Notes under the pieces: generated by a model
What the model was told of the DNA's origin: nothing
The model's input: only the letters and a program-made list of their open reading frames with translations
The model's database searches: none
Position numbers and translations under genes: made by a program
In this document: one piece after another, positions 28,124 through 39,137 of the stretch
Position numbering within the stretch: the stretch's first letter is position 1
Layout of the letters: each line of letters begins with the position of its first letter
From: Acetobacter sacchari
GTDB taxonomy: Bacteria; Pseudomonadota; Alphaproteobacteria; Acetobacterales; Acetobacteraceae
Length of the DNA: 64,000 nt
Assembly (NCBI RefSeq): GCF_017377715.1
Contig: NZ_JAFVMF010000014.1
Location: 62,001-126,000 of the forward strand
Direction: 5' to 3'

Positions 28124-28477
28124 ATGACCGTGGTATGCGAGCAGGAGCGCGACGGCATCAGCCTCCGGCGCGTTAGAGGCTTCGACCGTCACGCCGACCA
28201 CTTCCCTCCGCGCATGAGCGAGCAACTCCGTCTCGCACTCTCCGCCGGACGGGCGGCGCTCGCCGCCCGCGGCGCATCAATGACCGACGTGGTCAGGGTC
28301 ATCTATCGCGTCAAGGAAACCGACGGCCTCCCGCATTGTGCGCCATTTCTGTATGGCGCGTTCGGTGAGAGGCAGCCGATATCAACCCTGCTTGTCGTTC
28401 CCGAGTTCGAACGGCCTGACGTCGAGATTGAGATCGACCTGTTCGTCCATCTGCCTGTGCGCACCGCGCTCCTATAA
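28124..28477 (+). CDS. RidA/YjgF-like family protein
   Basis: The C-terminal 80 residues match the RidA fold pattern: LRLALSAGRAALAARGASMTD, VVRVIYRVKETDG, and the late VEIEIDLFV strand. RidA proteins hydrolyse reactive enamines and imines. The usual N-terminal GPYSQAV segment is not seen, so the protein (117 aa from ATG 28124) is shortened or divergent at its start. The open frame extends to 27920, but those residues are Arg-rich and look non-coding and overlap the divergent hprK start. The Arg that coordinates substrate carboxylates in RidA is not identifiable with certainty. Confidence 0.6.
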   Translation: MTVVCEQERDGISLRRVRGFDRHADHFPPRMSEQLRLALSAGRAALAARGASMTDVVRVIYRVKETDGLPHCAPFLYGAFGERQPISTLLVVPEFERPDVEIEIDLFVHLPVRTALL

Positions 28478-28604
28478 ACGCCGCAGGCCCGTGCAGCCGG
28501 TGTGACCGCTATCTGCGGACGATCCCGCAACAGAGCGCTTTATCGCACCGCCATCAGACGCTACGTTGAAAACTCCGAGTTTTCTGGCCTGACGGATTGC
28601 TTCA

Positions 28605-31073
28605 TTGTCGTTTCCTCCAAACGTCTCCACCGAGCAGCCCACGTCGCAGAAAGATATCGCCGCACGTGCGCAACTGGACCAGTTACACAAAATCGAGCAC
28701 GCCCTAGCCGAAGCGAACGCCACAATTGCAAGCCTGCAGCGGCAGATCGATTCCTTCGAAAACAGCACATTCTGGCGCATCACCTACCCAGCCCGCATCG
28801 CCCTGAAGCGAGCGCCAAGGCTGGCTCGGCTGATGCGCTTGTCCCTCAAATCGGTGTGGTGGGTCGTCAGCGGACAATTTCCCGCCCGTTTTCGGCTTTA
28901 CCGTCTCAGCCAGGCGCAACTCCATAAGTCGCGCGCCAGCGCCGAACTGGCAGCGCCAGCAACGACCGCGCCTGACGCCGTTGGCGTTGCAGAGCTGGTC
29001 AACGCACCCCATACACTGCAGCCTGGCGCGGGGGCCGCGTCCGCCCTACCCACCTCCGACGCGTCCGAGTCAAAACCTCCGGCGGCCAGCGTTCTGGCTG
29101 TTTCGTCCCCGCCGATGGATTTTCAACCGACGCGCCCGCTGTTTTTTCCCCGGCATGCAGAGCCGGTTCTCAGCATCGTCATTCCGACCTACGGGCAGGT
29201 TCCGGTCACGCTCAGATGCCTGCAATCGATCGTCGATAATCCTCCGACCGCACCCTATGAGGTGATCGTGGCCGAGGACGCGTCGGGAGATTCCGCAATC
29301 ACCCGGCTAGCGGAAATTCGCGGCCTGATCCTGATCGAGCAGCCCCGAAACCTCGGTTTCCTGAAAAACTGCAACGATGCGGCGAAGAAGGCGGCGGGAC
29401 GTTACCTCCATTTCCTGAACAATGACACGGAAGTCCTGCCGGGAGCGTTCGACGCGCTGGTGACGAGACTGGAGGCAGACCCCACAATCGGCATGACAGG
29501 GTCGAAACTGCTGTTCCCCGACGGGCGGCTGCAGGAAGCGGGCGGCGTCATCTGGAACGACGCCTCGGGCTGGAATGTCGGACGAAACGACGACCCGGAA
29601 CGCGCCGCCTACAACTGGCCGCACGAGGTCGACTACATCTCCGGCGCATCGATTCTCGTCCCGCACGACCTGTTCGAGACGCTCGGCGGTTTCGACGAGA
29701 CATTCGCGCCTGCCTATTACGAGGACACCGATCTCGCTTTTCGCGTAAGGCAGGCAGGCTACTGCGTTATTTTCGAGCCAAAGTCGCGCGTGATCCATCA
29801 TGAGGGGCTATCCCACGGCACGGACGAGGCAACCGGAGTGAAAGCCTATCAGGCGCGCAACCGCGAGATCATGCTGACACGGTGGAAAGATACTTTGGAG
29901 GCCGATCACTTCTCGCCCGGGACGCATGTCTTGCGGGCGACTGCGCGTGGGCGTCACCGTCGCACGATCCTGATCGTCGACCACTATGTGCCTGAGCCCG
30001 ACCGGGACGCCGGTTCGCGCGCCACGATGTGCGTTATCCGCGCCCTGCTCGACGCCGGATGGCTGGTCAAATTCTGGCCGCACGCGCCGCGCGCCCGCAC
30101 GCCCTATTCCCCGGCCCTGGAACACTTGGGGGTGGAGATACTGGACTACACAAGCCCGCAGGAATTTCCTGAGTGGATTGCGGCGAACGGCGCGGATCTG
30201 GACCACGTCATGCTCATGCGCCCTACGGTGGCGCGCTGGTACATGCCATATCTGAAGACATCCCCCCGACCGTTTCTGTCGTTTTATGGCCACGACATCC
30301 ATTTTCTACGGATGATGCGGGAGGTCGATCTGACTGGCGACGATACATCTCGTCGCAATGCCGAAGACATGCGCGATCTGGAAATCGATCTCTGGCGACA
30401 GGTCGACTCAATCATCTACCTTGCGGAATACGAAGCCGCTCTGGTGCGCGAAATCCTGCCCGATGCGCCCGTCCATGCCGTGACGCCATTCTGCTTCAGG
30501 GACAGCCATCCCGCCCGCGCGCCAGCGAGCGGAGCGACGATCCTGTTCGTCGGCGGCTTCGCTCATCCACCAAATATCGACGCGGCTCAATGGCTGGCCG
30601 AGGAGATCATGCCCCGCGTGCTCGCCGTCATGCCCGACGCGCGACTGATTCTGGCCGGATCGAAACCCGCGCCTGCGGTCCTTGCGTTGGCGAGTGAGCG
30701 GGTGAGGGTGACCGGATATGTCACTGACGAAGAACTGGAGGCGCTGTATGCAAGCGCTCGCGTGGCCGCCGCGCCACCCCGCTTCGGCGCGGGCGTGAAG
30801 GGAAAAGTGGTAGAAGCGCTACACCACGGTCTGCCTCTGGTTACGACGCCAACCGGCGCCGAAGGAATTCCGGGCATTCACGACGTGAGCTCCGTTACCG
30901 ACGATCCCGAGGCCTTTGCAAACGCCATCGTCTCGCTTCTGCGCGACGATGCGCTGTGGCGGGAGCGCTCGGACCGGGGCAGAGCGTTGATAGAGACCCA
31001 ATTCTCTCCACGCACGCTGGAGGAAAGCCTCTTACGGGCGCTGGGAGAAGGGGCTGCCGACCGTTCCCGCTAA
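28605..31073 (+). CDS. Two-domain glycosyltransferase (GT2 plus GT4)
   Basis: An 822-aa fusion. Residues about 20-50 form a coiled coil ([19 protein letters not shown]), followed by a basic segment and a Pro/Ala-rich linker to about 185. A GT2 domain (about 185-430) has [17 protein letters not shown], the NDTEV Asp motif, GGFDETF and [11 protein letters not shown]4-like domain occupies about 445-815, with [19 protein letters not shown] near 745. Such fusions usually build surface polysaccharide in the cytoplasm. No sugar-nucleotide genes are adjacent, so donor and acceptor are unknown. Confidence 0.88.
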   Translation: MSFPPNVSTEQPTSQKDIAARAQLDQLHKIEHALAEANATIASLQRQIDSFENSTFWRITYPARIALKRAPRLARLMRLSLKSVWWVVSGQFPARFRLYRLSQAQLHKSRASAELAAPATTAPDAVGVAELVNAPHTLQPGAGAASALPTSDASESKPPAASVLAVSSPPMDFQPTRPLFFPRHAEPVLSIVIPTYGQVPVTLRCLQSIVDNPPTAPYEVIVAEDASGDSAITRLAEIRGLILIEQPRNLGFLKNCNDAAKKAAGRYLHFLNNDTEVLPGAFDALVTRLEADPTIGMTGSKLLFPDGRLQEAGGVIWNDASGWNVGRNDDPERAAYNWPHEVDYISGASILVPHDLFETLGGFDETFAPAYYEDTDLAFRVRQAGYCVIFEPKSRVIHHEGLSHGTDEATGVKAYQARNREIMLTRWKDTLEADHFSPGTHVLRATARGRHRRTILIVDHYVPEPDRDAGSRATMCVIRALLDAGWLVKFWPHAPRARTPYSPALEHLGVEILDYTSPQEFPEWIAANGADLDHVMLMRPTVARWYMPYLKTSPRPFLSFYGHDIHFLRMMREVDLTGDDTSRRNAEDMRDLEIDLWRQVDSIIYLAEYEAALVREILPDAPVHAVTPFCFRDSHPARAPASGATILFVGGFAHPPNIDAAQWLAEEIMPRVLAVMPDARLILAGSKPAPAVLALASERVRVTGYVTDEELEALYASARVAAAPPRFGAGVKGKVVEALHHGLPLVTTPTGAEGIPGIHDVSSVTDDPEAFANAIVSLLRDDALWRERSDRGRALIETQFSPRTLEESLLRALGEGAADRSR

Positions 31074-31122
31074 TCAGCACGTTCTCCCGTCTTTTCGTTC
31101 CACAAGCCCTGCAGGGCCATGC

Positions 31123-31137
31123 GAACAAAAAGCTAAC
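31123..31137 (+). promoter_or_regulatory. Probable LexA (SOS) box upstream of uvrA
   Basis: GAAC, seven bases, TAAC at 31123-31137: one base off the GAAC-N7-GAAC alphaproteobacterial consensus. It sits about 70 bases before the uvrA ATG. uvrA is a common LexA target, so the weaker site is credible. Confidence 0.5.
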
Positions 31138-31207
31138 ATTCGCCCTGTAAAAATCTGGTAGCCCCCCTATATTCGACGGTCGGAACGACAGGACGACTGA
31201 CGGCACG

Positions 31208-34180
31208 ATGACGAAGCAGACAATTTCCAGCCACGCCATCCGGGTCAAGGGCGCGCGTGCCCACAACCTGAAATCCGTGGATGTCGAGATTCCCCGCGAC
31301 AAGCTGACCGTCATCACCGGCCTTTCGGGGTCTGGCAAATCGTCGCTCGCCTTCGACACGATCTACGCTGAAGGGCAGAGACGCTACGTCGAAAGCCTGT
31401 CCGCCTACGCGCGGCAATTCCTCGAATTGATGGGCAAGCCGGACGTCGACTCGATCGACGGGTTGTCGCCTGCGATTTCCATCGAACAGAAAACCACGTC
31501 CAAAAATCCGCGCTCAACCGTCGGCACCGTCACTGAAATTCACGACTACATGCGCCTGCTGTGGGCGCGCGCAGGCGTGCCGTATTCGCCCGCGACCGGC
31601 CTGCCGATCGAGGCGCAAACCGTGAGCATGATGGTCGATCGCGTGATGGAGATGGCGGAGGGTACGCGGCTGATGCTGCTCGCCCCGGTCATCCGGGACC
31701 GCAAGGGGGAATACCAGAAGGAAATCGCCGAGCTTCAGCGCAAGGGCTTTTCCCGCGTCAAGGTCGACAGCGAACTGTATGAGATCTCCGAAGTCCCGAA
31801 GCTGAACCGCAAACTGCGGCATACGGTCGAAGCGGTGGTGGACCGTATCGTCGTGAAGCCGGGCATTGAAAGCCGTCTGGCTGACAGCTTCGAAACCGCG
31901 CTCGGCCTGTCAGACGGGATCGTCTACGCGGAGGAAGTCTCGCGCGACGCCGCGGTCGAAGGCGCACGCACTGTGTTTTCCTCGCGCTTCGCCTGTCCCG
32001 AAAGCGGCTTCACTCTGGAAGAGATCGAGCCGCGCCTGTTTTCCTTCAACGCGCCACAGGGTGCCTGCCCGACCTGCGACGGCATTGGCACGGAGACCTA
32101 TTTCGATCCGCATCTGGTCGTGCCGGACGAAGGCCTGTCGCTGACGCAGGGAGCCATCGCCCCGTGGCGCAACGCGCAGAACGATCTGTTCGAACAGACC
32201 CTGGCCAGCGTCACGGCCCATCTGGGCGTGGACATGACGACGCCATGGCGCAAACTGCCGGAGACGGCACGGACGGCCATTCTCGAAGGCACGCCGGACG
32301 ACGTCGTCTTCACCTATCGTGACGGCCGCAAGGCCTACGCCGTCACCAAGCCGTTCGACGGCGTGCTGGCCAATCTGCGCAAACGGCTGGCGATGACGGA
32401 CAGCGTATGGGCGCGGGAAGAGCTGACTCGCTATCAATCCGACAAGCCATGCCATGTCTGCGACGGTGCGCGGCTCAAGCCGGAAGCGCTCTGCGTGCGG
32501 GTCGCGGGCTTCAACATCGCGCAGGCGTCCGACCTGTCCATCCGCAAGGCGCTTGAGTGGTTCGACAACGTACTGCCTACGTTGACGCCGCAGCGCGCGG
32601 AAATCGCGAGGCGCATCCTGCGGGAAATTGTCGACAGACTGAAATTCCTTGTCGACGTCGGCCTGGATTATCTGACGCTTTCACGGGGCTCCGCCACCCT
32701 GTCCGGTGGCGAAAGCCAGCGCATCCGGCTGGCCAGCCAGATCGGCTCGGGCCTGACCGGCGTATTGTATGTGCTCGACGAACCGTCGATCGGTCTCCAT
32801 CAACGCGACAACGAGCGTCTTCTCGGCACGCTGGAGCGGTTGAAGTCGCTCGGCAACACTCTGATCGTCGTGGAACACGATGAAGACGCGATCCGCAGCG
32901 CCGACTGGCTGATCGACATGGGGCCGGGCGCGGGCGTCAATGGTGGACGCGTGATCGCCGCAGGCACGCCGAAGGAAGTGGCGGAATCCCAAGACAGCCT
33001 GACCGGCGCCTACCTGTCCGGCCGCAGGCAGATTCCCGTTCCGGCTCAACGCCGACCGTTCGACAAGAAGAAGGTCGTCACCGTCCGCGAAGCGACCGGC
33101 AACAACCTGAAGACCGTAACAGCCAGTTTCCCGCTCGGCACGTTCACGTGCATCACCGGCGTCTCGGGCAGCGGAAAATCCACGCTGGTCATCGACACGC
33201 TCTACAAGACCCTGTCACGTAACCTCATGGGATCCGGGCAGTCGCCCTCGCCGTGCGCGGGCGTCGACGGCATGGAGTTGCTCGACAAGATCATCGACAT
33301 CGACCAGTCGCCGATTGGCCGCACCCCGCGCTCCAACCCCGCGACCTACACCGATCTGTTCGCGCCGATCCGCGACTGGTTCGCTGAATTGCCCGAGAGC
33401 CGGGCTCGCGGCTACAAGCCCGGCCGCTTCTCCTTCAACGTGAAGGGCGGACGTTGTGAAGCATGCCAAGGCGATGGCGTGCTCAAGATCGAGATGCACT
33501 TCCTGCCGGACGTGTTCGTCACTTGCGACGCCTGCAAGGGCGCGCGGTACAATCGGGAAACTCTGGAGGTGAAGTTCAAGGGCAAGTCCATCGCCGACGT
33601 GCTCGCCATGAGCGTTGACGAAGCCTTGCCGTATTTTCAGGCTCAACCCCGCATCCGCGAACGGCTGGCGATCCTGCAACAGGTTGGTCTCGGTTATGTA
33701 GCGCTAGGCCAGCAGGCGACGACGCTCTCGGGCGGCGAGGCCCAACGCGTGAAGCTGTCCAAGGAACTGGCCAGACGCGCCACCGGCCGCACAATGTACA
33801 TTCTCGACGAGCCGACCACGGGGCTGCACACGGAAGACGTACGCAAGTTGCTCGACGTGCTGCACGCGCTGGTGGAGCAAGGCAATACTGTTGTCGTGAT
33901 CGAGCATAATCTCGAGGTCATCAAGACGGCGGACTGGATTCTGGATATCGGGCCGGAAGGCGGAGATGGCGGCGGCAGGATCGTCGCCGAAGGCACGCCC
34001 GAGACTATCGCCGCCTGCGCCGAGAGCCATACGGGGCGTTTTCTTGCGCCTTTGCTCAGGGCCACAGGACACCCTGAGGCTGCTACAAAAGTCTCCGGCA
34101 AAGGCAAGCCGCCTCGCAAAACCCCCGAGCGGTCAAAGGGAGGCGCCTCGAAGGCAAAACGCGACGCCACTGTCAGCTGA
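31208..34180 (+). CDS. uvrA: Excinuclease ABC subunit A
   Basis: UvrA recognises bulky DNA lesions with UvrB in nucleotide excision repair. The 990-aa product carries two ABC ATPase modules: Walker [20 protein letters not shown] near residue 37 and [16 protein letters not shown] near residue 652. Signature motifs are [17 protein letters not shown] and [17 protein letters not shown]. Zinc-binding clusters appear as [17 protein letters not shown] and CEACQGDG with CDACKGARY. The C-terminus adds about 45 Lys/Pro-rich residues beyond the usual end. An imperfect SOS box lies upstream. Confidence 0.97.
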   Translation: MTKQTISSHAIRVKGARAHNLKSVDVEIPRDKLTVITGLSGSGKSSLAFDTIYAEGQRRYVESLSAYARQFLELMGKPDVDSIDGLSPAISIEQKTTSKNPRSTVGTVTEIHDYMRLLWARAGVPYSPATGLPIEAQTVSMMVDRVMEMAEGTRLMLLAPVIRDRKGEYQKEIAELQRKGFSRVKVDSELYEISEVPKLNRKLRHTVEAVVDRIVVKPGIESRLADSFETALGLSDGIVYAEEVSRDAAVEGARTVFSSRFACPESGFTLEEIEPRLFSFNAPQGACPTCDGIGTETYFDPHLVVPDEGLSLTQGAIAPWRNAQNDLFEQTLASVTAHLGVDMTTPWRKLPETARTAILEGTPDDVVFTYRDGRKAYAVTKPFDGVLANLRKRLAMTDSVWAREELTRYQSDKPCHVCDGARLKPEALCVRVAGFNIAQASDLSIRKALEWFDNVLPTLTPQRAEIARRILREIVDRLKFLVDVGLDYLTLSRGSATLSGGESQRIRLASQIGSGLTGVLYVLDEPSIGLHQRDNERLLGTLERLKSLGNTLIVVEHDEDAIRSADWLIDMGPGAGVNGGRVIAAGTPKEVAESQDSLTGAYLSGRRQIPVPAQRRPFDKKKVVTVREATGNNLKTVTASFPLGTFTCITGVSGSGKSTLVIDTLYKTLSRNLMGSGQSPSPCAGVDGMELLDKIIDIDQSPIGRTPRSNPATYTDLFAPIRDWFAELPESRARGYKPGRFSFNVKGGRCEACQGDGVLKIEMHFLPDVFVTCDACKGARYNRETLEVKFKGKSIADVLAMSVDEALPYFQAQPRIRERLAILQQVGLGYVALGQQATTLSGGEAQRVKLSKELARRATGRTMYILDEPTTGLHTEDVRKLLDVLHALVEQGNTVVVIEHNLEVIKTADWILDIGPEGGDGGGRIVAEGTPETIAACAESHTGRFLAPLLRATGHPEAATKVSGKGKPPRKTPERSKGGASKAKRDATVS

Positions 34181-34688
34181 CGGCGGACGTCTGAATTACT
34201 GCCACTTGACCTCAATGCAGAGGCAGCTCTTCAGACATCTATGCTGCCGATCAACCGCGCCCGCTCAGACGATCTCGCCTAACCGGAGCCGCTTTGGTGC
34301 AACAGGCGACAGCGTCTTTCACGGCGCGCCTACACGACGAAAAGGAAACGTTGACGCGCCTGATTGCGGCTTAGGTTTGCATCAAAAACGCCCCCTTCGA
34401 CAAAGGGCCGTCAAGTCGATTTTTGTCAGACGGCGCTTTTTCCGAAACTCATGACGTTCTTGACTTCGGAAGATTCGGAACGACATCATCTATAGTTTTT
34501 GATGGATAAGAATCCCCTTACTCATCCATGAATTTTCTTCAAGCAGAATTACGCGAAAGAAAAATTGATACCAAAAGAGTATATTTTAAAAATCTTCGAC
34601 AGTCTCAAAAATAAGAACGCACGAGAGAGAAACCCAATCCTGTAACGACCATCTACCCTGAAACAGCGCGCGGCAAGAACACGCCCAT
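34181..34688. other. Intergenic region between uvrA and panC
   Basis: About 500 bases between convergent genes. The half next to panC is AT-rich (34460-34640). Only weak hairpins are visible, and I see no convincing gene, tRNA or repeat. Confidence 0.5.
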
Positions 34689-35516
34689 CTAAACGACCAG
34701 ATTGTCGATGAGCCGAACCCCATCAAGCCAGGCTGCCGCCAACACCCTGAGAGAGGCGCCTGACTTCTCTGCGGGCGTCAAGGTCGTTGCTTCGCACACG
34801 TCAAGATAATCGATACTTTCGAAGCCGGAATCACGCAGTATTTGTATTCCCACATCAAGCGCAACGTCTCTCTCCGCACCGCTTCTTACAGCATCTGCGA
34901 CCTTCTGCATCGCTGAGTATAACGCAGGCGCGCGCCGCCGGGCGTTCTCTCCCAGACGCCGATTCCGTGACGACATGGCGAGGCCATCAGCCTCACGCAG
35001 CGTCACGCACCCCTCAATGCGTATCGAGTGGTTGAAATCCTTCACCATACGGCGAACGATCTGCAACTGCTGCCAGTCCTTCTCGCCAAAAAATGCGATA
35101 TCGGCCTTCGATATATTGAAAAGCTTCATCACCACGGTCGCCATGCCGTCGAAATGCCCCGGACGATGCGCGCCTTCCAGCCGCTCAGACAGGCCGCCCA
35201 CGCGGACGTTCGACACGAAACCTTCAGGATACATCTCGGTAATAGAAGGAACAAACACGGCGTCCACCCGATCCAGCAAGGCGACGTCCCGATTTTCGCT
35301 CCGAGGATAGGTCTCAAGATCAGCTGCATTGTTGAACTGCGTCGGGTTGACGAAAATCGACACGATCACGCGATCGCACTGTTCGCACGCCCGCTTCACC
35401 AGAGAGAGATGTCCGTCATGCAACGCTCCCATTGTCGGCGTCAGGCCGATCGTCGCGCCTTCAGCTTTCCATGCGACGACCTGGGCCTGTAAATCGGAGA
35501 TAGTACGAAAAATCAC
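34689..35516 (-). CDS. panC: Pantoate-beta-alanine ligase
   Basis: PanC condenses pantoate with beta-alanine, using ATP, in the last step of pantothenate synthesis. The 275-aa protein shows [15 protein letters not shown] near residue 26 (HIGH-type motif), [25 protein letters not shown], and [10 protein letters not shown] (KMSKS-like position). Its start overlaps the panB stop (ATGA), so the two are co-translated. Confidence 0.96.
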   Translation of the reverse strand: MIFRTISDLQAQVVAWKAEGATIGLTPTMGALHDGHLSLVKRACEQCDRVIVSIFVNPTQFNNAADLETYPRSENRDVALLDRVDAVFVPSITEMYPEGFVSNVRVGGLSERLEGAHRPGHFDGMATVVMKLFNISKADIAFFGEKDWQQLQIVRRMVKDFNHSIRIEGCVTLREADGLAMSSRNRRLGENARRRAPALYSAMQKVADAVRSGAERDVALDVGIQILRDSGFESIDYLDVCEATTLTPAEKSGASLRVLAAAWLDGVRLIDNLVV

Positions 35517-36331
35517 GCTCGCTCTCCGAAACTATGTTCTTGAGACGGAAACTGTCGGTTACGAACCTCTTCGGCGTAGACGCTGATCGCCTTCTCCGCC
35601 TGCACGGCCAGATTTGCATAACGTTTGACGAATTTCGGCCGAAAATCAGCAAACAGACCCAACATGTCGTCTACGACCAGAATCTGGCCGTCGCAATCCG
35701 GCCCCGCTCCTATCCCGATTGTGGGACAGGCGACCGTCGACGTGATCAGATTTGCGAGAGAATGTGGAATTTTCTCAAGAACGACCGCGAAGGCGCCAGC
35801 CTCGCTCACAGCGCGCGCGTCCGACAGCACACGCTCCGCATCCGCATCGCGCCCCTGCACCTTGTAGCCGCCAAGCGTATTAACAGATTGCGGCGTAAGG
35901 CCAATGTGTCCCATGACCGGGACGCCACGTCGCACCAGAAAATCTATGGTCGTGGCCATGTGGACGCCGCCCTCCAGCTTGACGGCGGCGGCTCCGGTTT
36001 CAGCAAGAATCCTCGCGGCGCTCCTGAACGCTTGCTCTGGACTCTCTTCGTAAGTTCCAAAAGGAAGATCGACGACACAGAGCGCATGCGACAAGCCGCG
36101 AACGACGGCTTTACCGTGCAGAATCATCATATCCAGCGTGACGCTCAGCGTCGACGGAAGGCCATGCAGGACCATGCCCACACTGTCGCCGACCAGCGCG
36201 ACGTCACAATGGGCGTCCACCAGCTTTGCGATCGGCGTTGTATAAGCCGTGAGGCATACGAGAGGTTCTCTCCCCTTTCGCAATCTGATGTCCGTGGCTG
36301 TCAGAGTTTTGTGCGATACATTGACGCTCAT
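35513..36331 (-). CDS. panB: 3-methyl-2-oxobutanoate hydroxymethyltransferase
   Basis: PanB makes ketopantoate from ketoisovalerate and methylene-tetrahydrofolate, the first committed step to pantothenate. From ATG 36331 it has 272 residues, the family length. Motifs include [14 protein letters not shown] (metal-binding Asp), [18 protein letters not shown] and [16 protein letters not shown]. In-frame codons upstream to 36487 would add 52 Arg/Ser-rich residues not expected in PanB. It forms an operon with panC. Confidence 0.96.
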   Translation of the reverse strand: MSVNVSHKTLTATDIRLRKGREPLVCLTAYTTPIAKLVDAHCDVALVGDSVGMVLHGLPSTLSVTLDMMILHGKAVVRGLSHALCVVDLPFGTYEESPEQAFRSAARILAETGAAAVKLEGGVHMATTIDFLVRRGVPVMGHIGLTPQSVNTLGGYKVQGRDADAERVLSDARAVSEAGAFAVVLEKIPHSLANLITSTVACPTIGIGAGPDCDGQILVVDDMLGLFADFRPKFVKRYANLAVQAEKAISVYAEEVRNRQFPSQEHSFGERA

Positions 36332-36955
36332 TGTCTTAACTTTTGTTGCGTGTCGCGGCCTGTATATCCGCAGGAACGACAAATCGCCACCCGGCGCGCT
36401 GGAACTGGAGCGACCCCGCGAGGTTCGCGTCTCGCCGCCGGTCCGAACACGCCGATTGTCGCGCGTCCGGATATCTCTGGCCATCAACGTCGACCGGATG
36501 TCAGGCGTATACAGGGAAAGCAGCTTACCGCCGCAGCGTCATCTCTTAAAAACGAAGCTTTTCCCTGACCCGCGCTCGTCCACCTGCCGCGCTGAGACCC
36601 AACGCCGTCCTGTTGTTTCGGGGTCTTCAGACGTGGAGATCACTATACCGTCAGACAGAACATCTCGCGTTCAGAAGTTGCGCTCAGCGCATTCCACGCC
36701 AGCCACCGCCAAAACAGCAGTCCAGGTCCAAAAATCTGATTTACACAGGATAAGCGCGGCGGCCCGCACATGGACAATCCCTGATCAGATGCGCCTCTTT
36801 GACCGGACGCCCGTACCTTGTGTCCCCGGAAGCATTGCGCCCGCCTGCGGCGACGCGACGTCATATTCGATAGACGGGGACCCTGCGCCGTCGAGGACAT
36901 TATCCGATCAGGCGGCATCGGTTGATTGAATAAAGAGGCTCTCTAAAACAACAAG
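36332..36955. other. Intergenic region upstream of panB
   Basis: About 620 bases between the panB start and the terminator of the glycosyltransferase operon. It should hold the panBC promoter. Open frames on both strands here are Arg/Ser-rich and unsupported. No RNA gene or repeat was recognised. Confidence 0.5.
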
Positions 36956-36999
36956 CCAGAGCCTTATCCGTGAATCCCTGTGAACGGATAAGGCCCTGG
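36956..36999 (-). terminator. Strong hairpin terminator after the glycosyltransferase gene
   Basis: GCCTTATCCGT (36961-36971) pairs exactly with ACGGATAAGGC (36984-36994) around a 12-base loop. Four more outer pairs (36956-36959 with 36996-36999) extend it across one mismatch. The hairpin begins two bases after the stop of the minus-strand gene, and that strand then reads T-rich (TTGTTGTTTT), as in an intrinsic terminator. Confidence 0.85.
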
Positions 37000-37001
37000 C
37001 G

Positions 37002-38048
37002 CTACAATGCCGAAACCGGACTCAGCGCCTTTTCGAACATCTCGGTACACGCGTCCCACGTAAACCGTTCGGCGTGGGCGCGGCATGCGCCTCGATCAGC
37101 GTTCAGAGCGGCCAGGCATGCGGCGCGCAAGTCCGCGCCCACCGCGCCCACACGACCGCCAGTCCCAGCCAGAATATCGCGCGGGCCAGTGACGTCGTAG
37201 GCCGCGACCGGCGTGCCGCAGGCAAGCGATTCAAGCAGAACGAGACCGAACGTGTCGGTCAGGCTGGGAAACACGAAAACGTCCCCCCCGGCATATGCTG
37301 CGGCCAGAGCCCCCTCGCTGAGCCTTCCCGTAAAGAACGCCTCTGGAAAACGGTGTTGCAGCGCCGCGCGTTGCGGCCCGTCTCCCACCACCACCTTCGA
37401 TCCGGGAAGATCCAGTGAGAGGAACGCTTCGATGTTCTTCTCCACCGCAATGCGGCCGACATGAACAAACACCGGTCCCTGAACGCCGAGTTCGGTCTTC
37501 CAGTCCCGGCGCGGTTCGGGAGAAAACCGGGCAAGGTCGACGCCACGCGTCCACGGCTTCAACTTGGTGAATCCACGGGCGGCGAGATCTTCCCGCAGGC
37601 TCTCCGTGGCGACGAGCGTCGCCTCCGCCGCGTTGTGAAAACGTCTGAGAAGGGCGTAGGAGAGGCCCAGACCGATTTTCGCGCGCGCCTGCACGTATTC
37701 CGGGAAACGTGTGTGGTAGGAGGTCGTGAACGGCATTCCCCGCTTGCGCGCCCATCGCCACGCCGCCCAGCCTATCGGGCCCTCGGTCACAATATGCAGG
37801 GCCTGCGGGCGGAAGGCTCGCGCCATCCGATCGAAACCCGGTCCCGGCCAGACTGCGAGACGAATTTCCGGGTAAGTCGGGCAAGGAACGGACCGAAACC
37901 GGTCAGGTCCCAGCACCTCGACCTCGTGCCCGCGCGCGCGCAGTCCGTCGATTACCGTGGTCATGGTGCGCACGACGCCATTCACCTGCGGCTTCCAGGC
38001 GTCTGTTGCGACAAGGATCCTCAAGGGACCTGCATTCACGCCGATCAC
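37002..38048 (-). CDS. GT4 family glycosyltransferase (mannosyltransferase-like)
   Basis: A cytoplasmic GT-B enzyme of 348 residues from GTG 38048, which overlaps the stop of the upstream phosphatase gene as GTGA. N-terminal motif: RILVATDAWKPQVNGVVRT; later VHVGRIAVEKNIEAFL and FPSLTDTFGLVLLESLACG, the GT4 E-x7-E region. The pattern resembles GDP-mannose-dependent alpha-mannosyltransferases and sulfoquinovosyl/glucuronosyl diacylglycerol synthases that add sugars to diacylglycerol. With an LpxH-like phosphatase and a lipid kinase next door, a glycolipid product is plausible but not proven. Confidence 0.85.
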   Translation of the reverse strand: MIGVNAGPLRILVATDAWKPQVNGVVRTMTTVIDGLRARGHEVEVLGPDRFRSVPCPTYPEIRLAVWPGPGFDRMARAFRPQALHIVTEGPIGWAAWRWARKRGMPFTTSYHTRFPEYVQARAKIGLGLSYALLRRFHNAAEATLVATESLREDLAARGFTKLKPWTRGVDLARFSPEPRRDWKTELGVQGPVFVHVGRIAVEKNIEAFLSLDLPGSKVVVGDGPQRAALQHRFPEAFFTGRLSEGALAAAYAGGDVFVFPSLTDTFGLVLLESLACGTPVAAYDVTGPRDILAGTGGRVGAVGADLRAACLAALNADRGACRAHAERFTWDACTEMFEKALSPVSAL

Positions 38049-38956
38049 GCCAGCAGCGAAGCCTTGCGCGCAGCGACCACGCCGACCGTCGCAGCCTGCG
38101 CCATATCCGGTTCCGGACAAAGCCCACCCCGTGCCCTCCGACCACTCTCGGAACGGGAAGAGGCACTCGGAGAGCCGTATGACGCGCGCATATGCGAGCT
38201 CCAGTCGATCAGTGAGAAACGCCCCTGTCGGTCCTCGACCAACGCGGTGCAGCTTTCCACCCAGTCCCCGGTGTTCATGTAAGTCACGCCGCCGATATCG
38301 CGGATTTCCGGGTTATGGATATGTCCGCAGATCACGCCGTCGGCGCCACATTGACGCGCCTCGCGCGCCAACGCTTCCTCGAAGCGATCTATCGCCTTCA
38401 CCGCGCCTTTGACGCGCTTCTTGGCCCAGGCCGAAAAAGATCGGTAAGGCAGCCCCAGACGGCGCCGCGCTCCGTTGATCCAGCGATTGAGCGTCAGCGC
38501 CGCCGTATAGGCGTGATCGCCGAGCACCGCGAGAACCGGCGCATAGCGAACGACGCTGTCAAATTCGTCTCCGTGGATCACCAGATAACGTCGACCGTCG
38601 GCGGCAATGTGCTCGGCCTTGGGACACAGACGGATCGACGCGATCTCCAGTTCCATCGGCAGCCAAGCCCGGAACATTTCGTCATGATTACCGGGGATGT
38701 AGATCACTTCCACGCCCCGCCGGGCGAGGCGGAGGATCATGCGCAACAGTTCGTCATGCGCTTCATCCCAGTGCCAGGAGCGCCGCAACCTCCATCCGTC
38801 GATAATATCGCCGACGAGATAAAGCTTTTCGCAGTTCACGGTTTTCAGAAAGTCGACGACCAGGGCTGCGCGGCTGCCCTTGGTGCCAAGATGTATGTCC
38901 GAGAGAAAAACCGCGCGATAAGACGCCTGGCCGGAGAGGAGAGTATCGAAGCTCAT
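38045..38956 (-). CDS. UDP-2,3-diacylglucosamine diphosphatase-like metallophosphoesterase
   Basis: A calcineurin-like phosphoesterase of 303 residues. Metal-binding motifs in order: FLSDIHLGTKGS near residue 18, LVGDIIDGW near 47, YIPGNHDEMF near 86, VIHGDEFD near 127 and CGHIHNPE near 210. The arrangement matches LpxH-type enzymes and their paralogues that act on lipid substrates at the membrane. The last 45 residues are polar and Ser/Arg-rich, beyond the catalytic domain. It is co-transcribed with the GT4 gene. Whether it is the lipid A enzyme or a paralogue cannot be told here. Confidence 0.82.
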   Translation of the reverse strand: MSFDTLLSGQASYRAVFLSDIHLGTKGSRAALVVDFLKTVNCEKLYLVGDIIDGWRLRRSWHWDEAHDELLRMILRLARRGVEVIYIPGNHDEMFRAWLPMELEIASIRLCPKAEHIAADGRRYLVIHGDEFDSVVRYAPVLAVLGDHAYTAALTLNRWINGARRRLGLPYRSFSAWAKKRVKGAVKAIDRFEEALAREARQCGADGVICGHIHNPEIRDIGGVTYMNTGDWVESCTALVEDRQGRFSLIDWSSHMRASYGSPSASSRSESGRRARGGLCPEPDMAQAATVGVVAARKASLLA

Positions 38957-39137
38957 GGCGCCCCGCTTTCATCATGTCGCGACTGATGGTCCGTGACCTT
39001 CTCATAAGCGATCCGCGCCGCGCCGCACGTGACAGTTTGATGATTTCAGAACGGAGTTCCCTGATTGCATTGGCGTGACGTCCGACGCGGCCTAATGTTC
39101 GTGGCAGAGGAGGGGAAATCCCCCATGAAAGACACGA

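Noticed and set aside
35534-36929. Plus-strand frames of 344 and 226 codons across panB and its upstream region
   Set aside because: The first is a shadow of panB; the second is Arg/Ser/Pro-rich with no ribosome site or motif.
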